Part shown: positions 38,640-48,663 of the stretch, piece by piece
How positions within the stretch are numbered: position 1 is the first letter of the stretch
Layout: every line of letters begins with the position of its first letter
Assembly: GCF_002252445.1 (NCBI RefSeq)
Contig: NZ_NNRJ01000051.1
Location: 496,001 to 560,000 of the forward strand
Direction: 5' to 3'
DNA length: 64,000 bases
Source of the DNA: Brucella thiophenivorans
Lineage (GTDB): Bacteria; Pseudomonadota; Alphaproteobacteria; Rhizobiales; Rhizobiaceae
Translations under genes and position numbers: made by a program
Notes under the pieces: generated by a model
The model's database searches: none
What the model was told of the DNA's origin: nothing
Seen by the model: the letters and a program-made list of their open reading frames with translations, nothing else

Positions 38640-38903
38640 ATCTTCCCATATTTTTTTTATAAATAATTGAAAACGCTTTTATTATTTATAACGGTGTTTT
38701 GCCACGCTCAGGGTGCTAGTAGCAGTTTGTTCGCTTTGCGCACCTTTAATGGCCCTGCTTCAGCGCCATTATCTCCCCAGAATATCCATGGCGCTCACAT
38801 GATATTCATACTGTTAAGAGAGTTGACTATCAAAGCCGGAACCTGGCTGGTTTAGATACGTTTATTTTAGCAGTTGTGAATACAATCGAGAATGGATAGC
38901 GCC

Positions 38904-39230
38904 ATGTACAAGTTTTCGGCAGTTGCCGCAGTAGTCTTGTCAGCTTTGGCTTTTACCGCCCCAAGCCACGCACAAAGCATTGAGATCGGCCCGAACGGAA
39001 TTCAGGTAAATCCAGACGGAAACCGCCAGGTTGAGCGTGACAGAAGACAAGATCGCGGAGGAATAAGTGAACGTCGGGCTGTCAGGATTGCGCGCGATGA
39101 AGGTATGGATGAAGTCGAAAGCGTACAGCGCCGCCGAGGTGTATATGTCATTCGCGGGATCAGCCGTCAGGACGATGATATGAGGGTCGTTGTAGACGGT
39201 CGCACGGGAGATGTTCTTGAAGTCCGCTAA
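38904..39230 (+). CDS. Small exported PepSY-domain protein
   Basis: 108 residues from MYKFSAVAAVVL (GGATAG upstream); ATG 38892 adds four. Signal peptide to about SHAQS, then a basic/acidic stretch (RQVERDRRQDRGG) and a PepSY-like core: RRAVRIARDEGMDEVESVQRR, VYVIRGIS, MRVVVDGRTGDVLEVR. Periplasmic; PepSY domains often inhibit proteases or bind partners. The 252-bp gap before it holds nothing recognisable. Confidence 0.75.
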   Translation: MYKFSAVAAVVLSALAFTAPSHAQSIEIGPNGIQVNPDGNRQVERDRRQDRGGISERRAVRIARDEGMDEVESVQRRRGVYVIRGISRQDDDMRVVVDGRTGDVLEVR

Positions 39231-39340
39231 TCATGAGTGAATAGCTTACTACTAGGCTATTTTTTCGGAACGTAATTCGCTTTGTTTTCAAAATACTGAG
39301 CAAAGATTGTTTGGAGTAAGGTGAGGCGTCAACCAAACCA

Positions 39341-39382
39341 GCCCAACCCCGGATTAGCTTGTGCTGCCGGGGCTTTTTTTTA
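39341..39382 (+). terminator. Hairpin with T8 tract
   Basis: CCCCGG (39347-39352) pairs with CCGGGG (39367-39372), followed by CTTTTTTTT. It probably ends the PepSY gene transcript 110 bp upstream. Confidence 0.65.
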
Positions 39383-39433
39383 AAGAGCGTGAACCTTTTG
39401 CCGATCACATAGTTTATCCGACGAAGAGGATAA

Positions 39434-39520
39434 ATGATGGGTATGTTCATCACTACAATATCAACGGCATGGCTTGTTCTAATCGCATATTCTGCCTGGT
39501 TAGAACGGAACGAAAAGTAA
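39434..39520 (+). CDS. Candidate 28-residue single-TM microprotein
   Basis: ATG at 39434 (a second at 39437) preceded by AGAGGATAA. The translation is MMGMFITTISTAWLVLIAYS for the first 20 residues, then AWLERNEK. One hydrophobic helix with a charged C-terminal tail has the look of respiratory-complex microproteins such as CydX/YbgT-type. It follows a terminator by about 50 bp. The other parts of the 400-bp gap between 39231 and 39633 hold only that terminator. Confidence 0.4.
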   Translation: MMGMFITTISTAWLVLIAYSAWLERNEK

Positions 39521-39632
39521 CGATCTTCAAGTTTCCGGAAGGAAAAAGCTGAGTGCTTATGCGGCTGAAGTGTCATAAGTTTATATTCTAAGATTTTTTG
39601 AAGCATGCGCTGTTTTTGACGAATGGCTTTCC

Positions 39633-40349
39633 TTATCGGGCCGTTTGTCCCGTCGGCTCTTCGCTATCAATCAAATGCGAGGGTGATGCGAACCGAAGCA
39701 GCTTTTCATGATTGATAATTCTCACGGATGATGCCTCAACGCTCACACCGTGCGATACCAGATTTGCAAAGCTCCTTGAGAGATTTTCCGGTGTCATTCC
39801 GAGATAGGCGGCCAAAATCCGCTTTTCAAACGGGATAATCACGACTTCAGGATCAGTGCTGGTAAGGGATTCTTTTAATATCCAGTTGGCCAGACGCTGA
39901 ACGCTGCTTCTGAGTTTTTGCGTCTTCAACTCCTTGACCAGACGTCGATAGGCACGTGCCGTTTCAAAAACAATAGCACGCATAAATCCGCTGTCTTCAC
40001 TCATCAGATCACGCACCAGCGCTGCAGGAACCATCAAAACACGCGTCGCAACAAGTGTTTGCGCCGTTTGCAGACAAACATCATCATTCAACACCGCCGC
40101 CAGAATGAAAACATCAACGGCACCCAGAATTTCTAGCGCAGTCTCGCCCTCGTTTGATTTGGCCGACATCAATACCAAGCCGTCGAGGATCACATAGAGA
40201 AAATCTGCGCGTTCATTTTCCTTCAACAGAATGGTTTTCGGGGGGAATGACTGCATGAAGCTGGGACTTATGATGCGCTCAAACGTCTTTTCGTCCACAC
40301 CGGCAAACAGGGGAAGGTTGCGCAGCGCATCAATATCTTCTTTCCGCAT
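39633..40349 (-). CDS. narR: Crp/Fnr-family regulator, NarR-like
   Basis: 238 residues: cyclic-nucleotide-binding-like beta-roll (residues about 10-125), a dimer helix, and a Crp HTH (EKRILAAYLGMTPENLSRSFANLVSHGVSV). There is no N-terminal Cys cluster, so it is not an Fe-S FNR. Divergent from narK-narGHJI, as NarR is in Paracoccus, where it activates nar genes in response to nitrate or nitrite. The symbol is from this context and should be checked. Its own promoter region carries an FNR box (40396-40409). Confidence 0.75.
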   Translation of the reverse strand: MRKEDIDALRNLPLFAGVDEKTFERIISPSFMQSFPPKTILLKENERADFLYVILDGLVLMSAKSNEGETALEILGAVDVFILAAVLNDDVCLQTAQTLVATRVLMVPAALVRDLMSEDSGFMRAIVFETARAYRRLVKELKTQKLRSSVQRLANWILKESLTSTDPEVVIIPFEKRILAAYLGMTPENLSRSFANLVSHGVSVEASSVRIINHEKLLRFASPSHLIDSEEPTGQTAR

Positions 40350-40395
40350 TAAACCATACCCATAATATCAAGTTTTATTTTCTAGTTTATTATAC

Positions 40396-40409
40396 TTGAT
40401 AAATATCAA
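40396..40409 (-). promoter_or_regulatory. Perfect FNR box before narR
   Basis: TTGAT-AAAT-ATCAA, a perfect palindromic FNR/Anr site, centre 53 bp from the narR ATG. A TATTAT hexamer (40362-40367, minus strand) lies between. It could act on either divergent gene, but narK has its own box. Confidence 0.7.
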
Positions 40410-40507
40410 TTGCACAAGCGTATTCAGTCAATACTTGACATTAACTAAATCTATTTGTCACATTACAATGATAATACATGGGAATATTCTTTAAGAATCG
40501 AATGCCA

Positions 40508-40521
40508 TTGATCTCGATCAA
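40508..40521 (+). promoter_or_regulatory. Perfect FNR box before narK
   Basis: TTGAT-CTCG-ATCAA with CATAAG at 40544-40549, putting the box near -41.5 of a start at about 40556. Classic class II activator position for the nar operon. Confidence 0.8.
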
Positions 40522-40590
40522 TGTATTCACCTGACTGACGTCGCATAAGTGCAAGCGAAACCTTTCACGGTATTCAAGTCGGAGTACGCT

Positions 40591-43332
40591 ATGCCACACG
40601 CCGCGGGAGACACCCACCGGAAACAGACGACAGCACTAACGATGAGCACCGTCGCTTTCACGACCTGCTTTGCCGTCTGGACCATATTTGCAATCATCGG
40701 CATACAGATCCGGACGGAACTGGGCTTGAGTGAAACCCAGTTTGGCTTGTTGGTCGGCACGCCCATTCTGACCGGCTCACTGATCCGCGTTATTTTGGGA
40801 ATATGGGCGGATCGTTACGGTGGGCGAGCAATTTTTACGCTGACCATGCTCGTGTCAGCGGTGGCAACCTACTTCCTGACATACGCAACAACTTATCCGC
40901 AAATGCTGATTGCAGCTTTAGGTGTTGGTGTTGCAGGCGGCTCGTTCTCCGTTGGTGTCGCCTACGTCTCACGCTGGTATCCACCAGAAAAGCAGGGCAC
41001 AGTACTGGGCATTTTCGGCGCTGGCAATGTTGGCTCAGCAGTTACGAAATTCTTCGCTCCAATGGTCATGGTTGCTTTCGGCTGGCATGCGGTTGCCGAA
41101 ATCTGGGCTGCCGCAATGGTCATCATGGCGCTGGCTTTTTACTTCACAACCAGCGACGATCCTGTCCAGCTTGAACGCAAACGCAAGGGCGAAAAGCCAG
41201 CAAGTACCCTTCTGGAACTTGAACCGCTTAAAAACATTCAGGTCTGGCGTTTCTCTCTTTATTATTTCTTCGTTTTCGGTGCCTTCGTGGCACTTGCGCT
41301 GTGGCTGCCGCAATATCTGATCCATGTTTATGGCGTTGATATTCGCTATGCCGGTATGATCGCTGCTTGTTTCTCAATCCCAGCCAGCTTGTTTCGTGCC
41401 TATGGCGGACATTTGTCCGATGTCTATGGCGCACGCAAAGTCATGTACTGGACCTTCCTTGTCGGATTGGTTGCAACCTTCATTCTGTCTTATCCGCCGA
41501 CCGAATATATTATTCAGAGCGATAATGGCCCGCTGCGTTTTACCGCTGAAATGGGTGTGGTCGGCTTTACTATAACGGTGTTCATCCTTGGCTTCTTCAT
41601 GGCTTTGGGCAAGGCTGCCGTCTTCAAGCATATTCCGGTCTATTACCCTGGCAATGTCGGCGCAGTCGGCGGTCTCGTCGGTATGATCGGCGGTCTTGGC
41701 GGCTTCATCCTGCCAATCCTGTTCGGGGTCTTGCTCGACCTCACCGGCCTCTGGACAAGCTGCTTCATGCTGTTGTTCGTAATCGTTGCTGTATCCTTTG
41801 CATGGATGCATGTTTCGATCCGTCAGATGGAACGTGCTGCTCAGGGCAAGGAAACGGAAGAGCTTCCAGCCTTCGCTGAACTACAGGGGCTGAAAAAGCT
41901 CGAACTCAAGCCAGCTCGCGAAAGCGACGCTGTGCTGACCGAATGGGAACCGGAAGACAAGACCTTCTGGGACCAGAAAGGCAGACGCATTGCCAAGCGC
42001 AATCTCTGGCTTTCCATCCCTGCCCTGCTGTTGTCCTTCGCAATCTGGCAGGTATGGTCAGTCGTCGTAGCAAAGCTGCCTTTGGTTGGCTTCCAGTTCA
42101 CCACAGATCAGCTTTTCTGGCTGGCGGCCCTCCCCGGCATTTCGGGTGCGACACTGCGTATCTTCTATTCATTCATGGTGCCGATCTTCGGCGGTCGCCT
42201 CTGGACAACACTGACCACATGGTCGCTGGTCATTCCAGCAATCGGTATCGGCTATGCCGTTCAGCACCCTGATACGCCTTACTTCGTGTTCCTTCTGCTG
42301 GCTCTGTTCTGCGGCTTTGGTGGCGGCAACTTCGCCTCGTCCATGTCCAATATTTCCTTCTTCTTCCCGAAGGCAGAAAAGGGCAATGCAGCCGCACTCA
42401 ATGCAGGTCTTGGCAATCTTGGCGTCAGCGTCGTGCAGTTCGTTGTGCCGCTGGTCATCACAGCTGGCATCTTCGGCAAGCTTGGCGGCGACCCCGCAAT
42501 TGTAGCCACCGAGGCTGGCAATGCGCCGATGTGGTTGCAGAATGCTGGCTTCTTCTTCGTGCCCTTTATTATCATCACTGCCTTTGCCAACTGGTTCGGC
42601 ATGAATGATATTGCATCGGCGAAAGCATCCTTTGCCGATCAGGCAATCATTTTCCGCCGCAAGCATAACTGGATTATGTGCTGGCTCTATACCGGTACAT
42701 TCGGCTCCTTCATCGGCTATTCGGCTGGATTCCCACTGCTCACCAACATTCTGTTTCCGGAAGTCAATGCGCTGCATTACGCCTTCTTAGGACCACTTGT
42801 CGGCGCATTATCCCGCTCCGGCTCCGGCTGGCTGGCCGATAAATATGGTGGCGGACGTGTGACGATCTGGGCCTTTGTTCTCATGATGATCGGTGTGAGC
42901 GGTGTGCTCTGGTTCGTCGGCATCAAAGACCAGCCGCATGCATTTACCGGCTTCTTCGCATCCTTCGTTCTGCTGTTCTTTGCAACCGGCATTGGCAATG
43001 CGTCCACCTTCCAGATGATCCCTGCGATCATGTCGAAAGAGATGGACCGCCTGATGCCGAAGGCAACGGTCGAACAGCGTCGTCTGGAAGCAGGCAAGGA
43101 ATCTGCTGCCATCACCGGCTTCACCTCCGCAATCGCAGCTTTCGGTGCCTTCTTCATTCCGAAGGGCTACGGCACCTCGATCAGCATGACCGGCGGGCCG
43201 GAAGCCGCTCTCTGGGCCTTCCTGATCTTCTACGTCACCTGCCTGATTATCACCTGGGCAATTTATACCCGAAAAGGCGGCGTGCTTTACGACGTCGAGC
43301 GCAATCGCAAATCAGCGCCTGCTGCCGCCTAA
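40591..43332 (+). CDS. narK: NarK1-NarK2 fusion nitrate/nitrite transporter
   Basis: 913 residues from ATG 40591 (CGGAGTACGCT before it; the frame is open from GTG 40549). Two complete 12-TM MFS domains joined by a charged linker (about residues 410-470, RESDAVLTEWEPEDKTFWD). The first half has RTELGLSETQFGLLVGTPILTGSL and the second FTTDQLFWLAALPGISGATL, both NarK signatures with the Arg for anion binding. As in Paracoccus, the NarK1 part would import nitrate with protons and the NarK2 part exchange nitrate for nitrite. First gene of the operon; 28 bp to narG. Confidence 0.95.
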   Translation: MPHAAGDTHRKQTTALTMSTVAFTTCFAVWTIFAIIGIQIRTELGLSETQFGLLVGTPILTGSLIRVILGIWADRYGGRAIFTLTMLVSAVATYFLTYATTYPQMLIAALGVGVAGGSFSVGVAYVSRWYPPEKQGTVLGIFGAGNVGSAVTKFFAPMVMVAFGWHAVAEIWAAAMVIMALAFYFTTSDDPVQLERKRKGEKPASTLLELEPLKNIQVWRFSLYYFFVFGAFVALALWLPQYLIHVYGVDIRYAGMIAACFSIPASLFRAYGGHLSDVYGARKVMYWTFLVGLVATFILSYPPTEYIIQSDNGPLRFTAEMGVVGFTITVFILGFFMALGKAAVFKHIPVYYPGNVGAVGGLVGMIGGLGGFILPILFGVLLDLTGLWTSCFMLLFVIVAVSFAWMHVSIRQMERAAQGKETEELPAFAELQGLKKLELKPARESDAVLTEWEPEDKTFWDQKGRRIAKRNLWLSIPALLLSFAIWQVWSVVVAKLPLVGFQFTTDQLFWLAALPGISGATLRIFYSFMVPIFGGRLWTTLTTWSLVIPAIGIGYAVQHPDTPYFVFLLLALFCGFGGGNFASSMSNISFFFPKAEKGNAAALNAGLGNLGVSVVQFVVPLVITAGIFGKLGGDPAIVATEAGNAPMWLQNAGFFFVPFIIITAFANWFGMNDIASAKASFADQAIIFRRKHNWIMCWLYTGTFGSFIGYSAGFPLLTNILFPEVNALHYAFLGPLVGALSRSGSGWLADKYGGGRVTIWAFVLMMIGVSGVLWFVGIKDQPHAFTGFFASFVLLFFATGIGNASTFQMIPAIMSKEMDRLMPKATVEQRRLEAGKESAAITGFTSAIAAFGAFFIPKGYGTSISMTGGPEAALWAFLIFYVTCLIITWAIYTRKGGVLYDVERNRKSAPAAA

Positions 43333-43360
43333 TTAATAAAAGTATTGAGAGGACAAAATT

Positions 43361-46300
43361 ATGAGTCTACTCCTCGACCGATTGAACTTTCTTGCCAGAA
43401 AGAATGTCGGCACCTTCTCCGAAGGGCACGGTGTTACCACGGTTGAAAACCGTGACTGGGAAGATGCCTATCGCAAGCGCTGGCAGCATGACAAAGTCGT
43501 CCGCTCGACACATGGTGTAAACTGTACCGGCTCCTGCTCGTGGAAAGTCTATGTGAAGGGTGGCATCATCACATGGGAAACCCAGCAGACCGATTATCCG
43601 CGCACGCGGCCTGATCTGCCAAATCATGAGCCACGCGGTTGCCCGCGCGGTGCAAGCTATAGCTGGTATGTTTATTCGGCCAACCGCGTAAAGTATCCGC
43701 TGATACGCTCGCGCCTCATGAAGCACTGGCGCAAGGAACGCGCGCTTAAAACGCCGGTCGCCGCATGGGCAGCGATCCAACAAGACCCGGCCAAGCGTTC
43801 CGATTATATGAAGGTTCGCGGCCTCGGCGGCTTTGTTCGTGCGACCTGGGACGAGGTCACCGAAATCATTGCAGCCGCCAATGCTTACACCGCCAAGACC
43901 TATGGCCCGGACCGCGTGGTTGGCTTCTCGCCAATTCCTGCAATGTCCATGGTGTCTTATGCAGCAGGCTCGCGCTATCTGTCGCTGCTTGGCGGCGTGT
44001 GCATGTCATTTTATGACTGGTATTGCGATCTGCCACCCGCTTCGCCCATGACTTGGGGCGAGCAGACAGACGTTCCAGAATCAGCTGATTGGTATAATGC
44101 GGGCTTCCTGATGCTCTGGGGCTCGAACGTCCCGCAGACCCGCACACCGGATGCGCATTTTTACACCGAAGCCCGCTATAAGGGCGCAAAATCAGTCGTG
44201 GTTTCGCCTGATTATTCGGAAGCCGCAAAATTCTCCGACCTTTGGCTGCATCCTAAACAGGGTACAGACGCGGCCCTTGCTATGGCTATTGGCCACGTCA
44301 TTCTGCGCGAGTTCCATCTTGATCGTCAGGTCGAATATTTCGAGGATTATTGCCGCAAATATACCGACTTCCCGATGCTGGTGCGTCTGAGCAAAAAAGA
44401 CGGTCATTATGTACCTGACCGCTTCATCCGCGCATCCGATTTTGTCGACACCCTTGGCGAAAGCAACAACCCGGATTGGAAGACAGTCGCATTCGACAAG
44501 AAGTCCGGTGCCTATGTCGCACCAAGCGGCTCGATCGGCTATCGCTGGGGCGAAGACGGCAAATGGAACCTTGAAGAAAAGGACGGCAAAGGCGACGCAG
44601 TCGATCTAGCCAAGAGCTTTATCGACAAGGGCGAACATGATGCCATCGCCGATGTGGGCTTCCCATATTTCGGCAATCGCGAACACGATTATTTCGAAGG
44701 CACCGACCACGAAAGCGTGCTGGTACGCAAGGTCCCGGCCCGCAAGGTAAAGCTTGCGGATGGCGATGCGATGATCGCTACTGTCTTTGATCTTTTCGCC
44801 GCCAATTACGGTCTTGATCGTGGCCTGGACGACAAGAATTCAGCCAAATCTTTCGAAGAAGGGCTGCCTTACACACCCGCATGGGCAGAAAAGATCACCG
44901 GCGTTCCACGTGATCAGATCATCGCGGTTGCCCGCGAATTTGCGTATAACGCGGAAAAGACCAATGGCCGTTCCATGGTCATTCTCGGTGCCGGTCTCAA
45001 TCACTGGTATCACATGGATATGAGCTATCGCGGTATCATCAATATGCTGGTGATGTGCGGTTGTATCGGCCAGTCGGGCGGCGGCTGGAGCCACTATGTC
45101 GGACAGGAAAAGCTGCGTCCACAGACGGGCTGGACAGCGCTTGCATTCGCGCTCGACTGGAGCCGCCCGCCGCGCCACATGAACTCGACGTCGTTCTTCT
45201 ATGCGCACACAGACCAGTGGCGCTATGAGACGGTGAAAGTCGATGACATTCTCTCGCCCACAGCACCGGAAGGTGCATGGGGCGGAACACTGCACGATTA
45301 TAATATCCGTGCCGAACGCATGGGTTGGCTGCCATCTGCACCACAATTGCAGACCAATCCGCTAGACGTTGCAAAGCAGGCTGCTGCATCGGGCAAAGAT
45401 GCCAAGGATTTCGTTGCCGAAGCACTAAAATCCGGCACGCTTAGCATGTCCTGTGAAGACCCGGACAATGAAGCAAACTGGCCGCGCAACATGTTTGTCT
45501 GGCGCTCCAATCTGCTTGGCTCTTCCGGCAAGGGACATGAATACTTCCTAAAACACCTGCTTGGAACCTCGAACGGTCTTTTGGGCAAGGATCTTGGTCA
45601 GGAAGGCGCACAGGAATCGCAGGAAGCCGTCTGGCACGATGAAGCGCCGGAAGGAAAGCTTGACCTGTTGGTGACGCTCGATTTCCGCATGTCCACGACC
45701 TGCGTTTATTCCGACATCGTTCTGCCAACTGCCACCTGGTATGAGAAAAACGATCTCAACACGTCTGACATGCATCCATTCATTCACCCGCTCTCAAGTG
45801 CGGCTGATCCTGCATGGGAAGCACGCAGCGACTGGGACATTTTCAAGGGCATTGCCAAGAAATTCTCGGATGTTGCACCGGAAGTGCTGGGCGTTGAGAA
45901 AGACATCGTTCTCGTTCCAACTCTGCATGATACCGCAGGCGAACTTTCGCAGCCTTTCGATGTGAAGGACTGGAAAAAGGGTGAGGTCGAACCAATCCCC
46001 GGCAAGACCATGCCGACAGTGGTTGTGGTTGAGCGCGATTATCCGAACCTTTACAAGCGCTATACCTCTGTTGGGCCTCTTCTGGAAAAGCTCGGCAATG
46101 GCGGCAAGGGTATCGGCTGGAACACCGATCATGAAGTCGAACTGCTCGGCAAACTGAACGGCAGGGTGACGGAACCAGGTGCATCTGAAGGACGTCCGCG
46201 CATCATGACGGACATTGATGCAACAGAAGTCATTCTGTCGCTCGCACCTGAAACCAATGGTGAAGTGGCCGTAAAAGCATGGGAAGCGCTGTCGAAATTT

Positions 46301-47128
46301 ACCGGCCGCGATCACAGCCATCTGGCAATCCCTAAGGAAGACGAGAAAATCCGCTTCCGCGATGTGGTTGCGCAGCCGCGCAAGATCATCTCTTCGCCGA
46401 CATGGTCGGGTCTTGAATCGGAAAGTGTCTGCTACAATGCCGGTTACACCAATGTGCATGAACTGATCCCATGGCGCACGCTGACAGGCCGTCAGCAGCT
46501 TTATCAGGATCATCTGTGGATGCGCGCTTTCGGTGAAGGCTTCTGCGTCTATCGTCCTCCAATCGACACCAAGACCGTCAATCCGGCCATTCGTGAAAAG
46601 GCAGACGGCAAGCCGCATCTGGTGCTCAACTTCATTACGCCGCACCAGAAATGGGGCATCCACTCGACCTATTCGGACAATCTGTTGATGCTCACGCTCA
46701 ACCGTGGTGGTCCTGTTGTGTGGATTTCCGAACCCGACGCCAAGCGGGCTGGCCTGATCGATAATGACTGGGTCGAAGTCTATAACGCCAATGGTGCGAT
46801 CATCGCGCGTGCCGTTGTTTCGCAGCGCATCAAAGACGGCACGATCTTCATGTATCACGCACAGGAGAAGATCATTAACGTGCCGGGATCGCCTCTGACG
46901 GGGCAGCGCGGCGGCATTCATAACTCGGTCACGCGTATCATCACCAAGCCAACCCACATGATCGGCGGCTACGCTCATCAGTCTTATGGCTTCAATTATT
47001 ACGGAACTGTTGGAGCAAACCGCGATGAATTCGTCGTGGTGCGCAAGCTGGAAAACGTCGACTGGATGGAAGGTCCGCTCGAAGAAAGCAACCCGCAGAC
47101 ACCGCACAGCAAGGAGGCAGCAGAATGA
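43361..47128 (+). CDS. narG: Respiratory nitrate reductase alpha subunit
   Basis: 1255 residues, full length. Molybdo-bis-PGD catalytic subunit on the cytoplasmic side. FS0 [4Fe-4S] ligands His51, Cys55, Cys59 and Cys94 (HGVNCTGSCSW, RGCPRG). The Mo ligand is Asp219 in SFYDWYCDLPP. No Tat-twin-arginine cleavage signal beyond the vestigial N-terminus, as in E. coli NarG. Reduces nitrate to nitrite with electrons from NarH. Overlaps narH by 4 bp. Confidence 0.97.
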   Translation: MSLLLDRLNFLARKNVGTFSEGHGVTTVENRDWEDAYRKRWQHDKVVRSTHGVNCTGSCSWKVYVKGGIITWETQQTDYPRTRPDLPNHEPRGCPRGASYSWYVYSANRVKYPLIRSRLMKHWRKERALKTPVAAWAAIQQDPAKRSDYMKVRGLGGFVRATWDEVTEIIAAANAYTAKTYGPDRVVGFSPIPAMSMVSYAAGSRYLSLLGGVCMSFYDWYCDLPPASPMTWGEQTDVPESADWYNAGFLMLWGSNVPQTRTPDAHFYTEARYKGAKSVVVSPDYSEAAKFSDLWLHPKQGTDAALAMAIGHVILREFHLDRQVEYFEDYCRKYTDFPMLVRLSKKDGHYVPDRFIRASDFVDTLGESNNPDWKTVAFDKKSGAYVAPSGSIGYRWGEDGKWNLEEKDGKGDAVDLAKSFIDKGEHDAIADVGFPYFGNREHDYFEGTDHESVLVRKVPARKVKLADGDAMIATVFDLFAANYGLDRGLDDKNSAKSFEEGLPYTPAWAEKITGVPRDQIIAVAREFAYNAEKTNGRSMVILGAGLNHWYHMDMSYRGIINMLVMCGCIGQSGGGWSHYVGQEKLRPQTGWTALAFALDWSRPPRHMNSTSFFYAHTDQWRYETVKVDDILSPTAPEGAWGGTLHDYNIRAERMGWLPSAPQLQTNPLDVAKQAAASGKDAKDFVAEALKSGTLSMSCEDPDNEANWPRNMFVWRSNLLGSSGKGHEYFLKHLLGTSNGLLGKDLGQEGAQESQEAVWHDEAPEGKLDLLVTLDFRMSTTCVYSDIVLPTATWYEKNDLNTSDMHPFIHPLSSAADPAWEARSDWDIFKGIAKKFSDVAPEVLGVEKDIVLVPTLHDTAGELSQPFDVKDWKKGEVEPIPGKTMPTVVVVERDYPNLYKRYTSVGPLLEKLGNGGKGIGWNTDHEVELLGKLNGRVTEPGASEGRPRIMTDIDATEVILSLAPETNGEVAVKAWEALSKFTGRDHSHLAIPKEDEKIRFRDVVAQPRKIISSPTWSGLESESVCYNAGYTNVHELIPWRTLTGRQQLYQDHLWMRAFGEGFCVYRPPIDTKTVNPAIREKADGKPHLVLNFITPHQKWGIHSTYSDNLLMLTLNRGGPVVWISEPDAKRAGLIDNDWVEVYNANGAIIARAVVSQRIKDGTIFMYHAQEKIINVPGSPLTGQRGGIHNSVTRIITKPTHMIGGYAHQSYGFNYYGTVGANRDEFVVVRKLENVDWMEGPLEESNPQTPHSKEAAE

Positions 47129-48663
47129 AAATCCGCGCGCAAATCGGCATGGTCCTTAATCTGGACAAGTGCATCGGCTGCCACACCTGCTCCGTGACAT
47201 GTAAAAACGTCTGGACGAGCCGTGAAGGTGTTGAATATGCATGGTTCAACAATGTTGAAACCAAGCCCGGCATCGGCTTTCCAAAAGAATGGGAAAACCA
47301 GAAAAAGTGGAATGGCGGCTGGGTCCGCAAGAAGAACGGCAAGATCGAACCCAAAATGGGTGCGAAATGGCGTATTCTTGCAAAGATTTTCGCCAATCCT
47401 GATCTGCCGGAAATCGACGATTATTACGAGCCTTTCGACTTCGATTACGCGCATTTGCAAAGCGCACCTGAAAGCAAGACCATGCCGACCGCCCGTCCGC
47501 GCTCGCTGATTTCCGGCCAGCGGATGGAAAAAATCGAATGGGGTCCAAACTGGGAGGAAATTCTCGGTGGTGAATTTGCAGGGCGCTCGAAGGACTACAA
47601 TTTCGAAGGTGTGGAAAAGGAAATCTACGGCCAGTTCGAAAACACCTTCATGATGTATCTGCCGCGTCTTTGCGAGCATTGCCTCAACCCAACCTGCGTT
47701 GCGGCCTGCCCATCAGGTGCGATCTACAAGCGTGAAGATGACGGCATTGTTCTGATCGATCAGGAAAAATGCCGCGGCTGGCGCATGTGCGTGTCTGGTT
47801 GCCCATACAAGAAGATTTATTACAACTGGAGTTCGGGCAAGTCGGAAAAGTGCATTTTCTGCTATCCGCGCATCGAAGTTGGCCAGCCAACTGTGTGCTC
47901 GGAAACATGCGTCGGACGTATCCGCTATCTCGGCGTCATTCTTTATGATGCAGACCGGATTTCGGAAGCTGCATCGACCGCCAATGAGCAGGATCTTTAT
48001 GAAGAGCAGTTGAGCATCTTCCTTGATCCAAACGATCCGAAAGTAATCGAACAAGCGCGTAAGGATGGCGTGCCGGATGCATGGCTGGAAGCGGCAAAGC
48101 ATTCGCCGGTCTACAAAATGGCAATGGAATGGAAGATCGCCTTCCCGCTGCATCCTGAATATCGCACGCTGCCAATGGTCTGGTACGTGCCGCCACTTTC
48201 GCCACTCCAGTCAGCCGCAGCCGCTGGTAAGCTTGGCATGGATGGCCCGCTGCCGGATGTTCGCTCCATGCGTATTCCGGTACGCTATCTCGCCAATCTT
48301 CTGACCGCAGGCAAGGAAGAGCCGGTTATTTCTGCGCTCGAACGTATGCTGGCCATGCGTGCTTATATGCGAAGCAAAACCATCGACGGCGTTATCGACG
48401 ATGCAATTGCCGAGCGCGTTGGCATGAGCAACGGAATGATCGAAGACATGTATCAGTTGATGGCAATCGCCAATTATGAAGATCGTTTCGTCATCCCGAC
48501 TTCGCACCGAGAAGTCACGGAAGATGCCTATGATCTGCATGGTTCGTGTGGCTTCACCTTCGGCAATGGCTGTTCGGGCGGTTCTTCCACGGAAGACCTC
48601 TTTGGTGCCAAACGTCAGAAGGTTGTCCAGACACCGACCGATATTTTCAGGGAGCAAGTGTAA
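47125..48663 (+). CDS. narH: Respiratory nitrate reductase beta subunit
   Basis: 512 residues. Four Fe-S clusters: first cluster KCIGCHTCSVTCK (Cys16, 19, 22, 26), later CEHCLNPTCVAACP, CRGWRMCVSGCPY (Trp replacing one Cys, the 3Fe-4S site) and CIFCYPRIEVGQPTVCSETC. Passes electrons from NarI hemes to NarG. Its TAA shares a base with the narJ ATG. Confidence 0.97.
   Translation: MKIRAQIGMVLNLDKCIGCHTCSVTCKNVWTSREGVEYAWFNNVETKPGIGFPKEWENQKKWNGGWVRKKNGKIEPKMGAKWRILAKIFANPDLPEIDDYYEPFDFDYAHLQSAPESKTMPTARPRSLISGQRMEKIEWGPNWEEILGGEFAGRSKDYNFEGVEKEIYGQFENTFMMYLPRLCEHCLNPTCVAACPSGAIYKREDDGIVLIDQEKCRGWRMCVSGCPYKKIYYNWSSGKSEKCIFCYPRIEVGQPTVCSETCVGRIRYLGVILYDADRISEAASTANEQDLYEEQLSIFLDPNDPKVIEQARKDGVPDAWLEAAKHSPVYKMAMEWKIAFPLHPEYRTLPMVWYVPPLSPLQSAAAAGKLGMDGPLPDVRSMRIPVRYLANLLTAGKEEPVISALERMLAMRAYMRSKTIDGVIDDAIAERVGMSNGMIEDMYQLMAIANYEDRFVIPTSHREVTEDAYDLHGSCGFTFGNGCSGGSSTEDLFGAKRQKVVQTPTDIFREQV

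Noticed and set aside
45794-47107. 437-residue open frame antisense to narG
   Set aside because: It mirrors narG codon usage in a shadow frame, has no ribosome-binding site and no recognisable domain.
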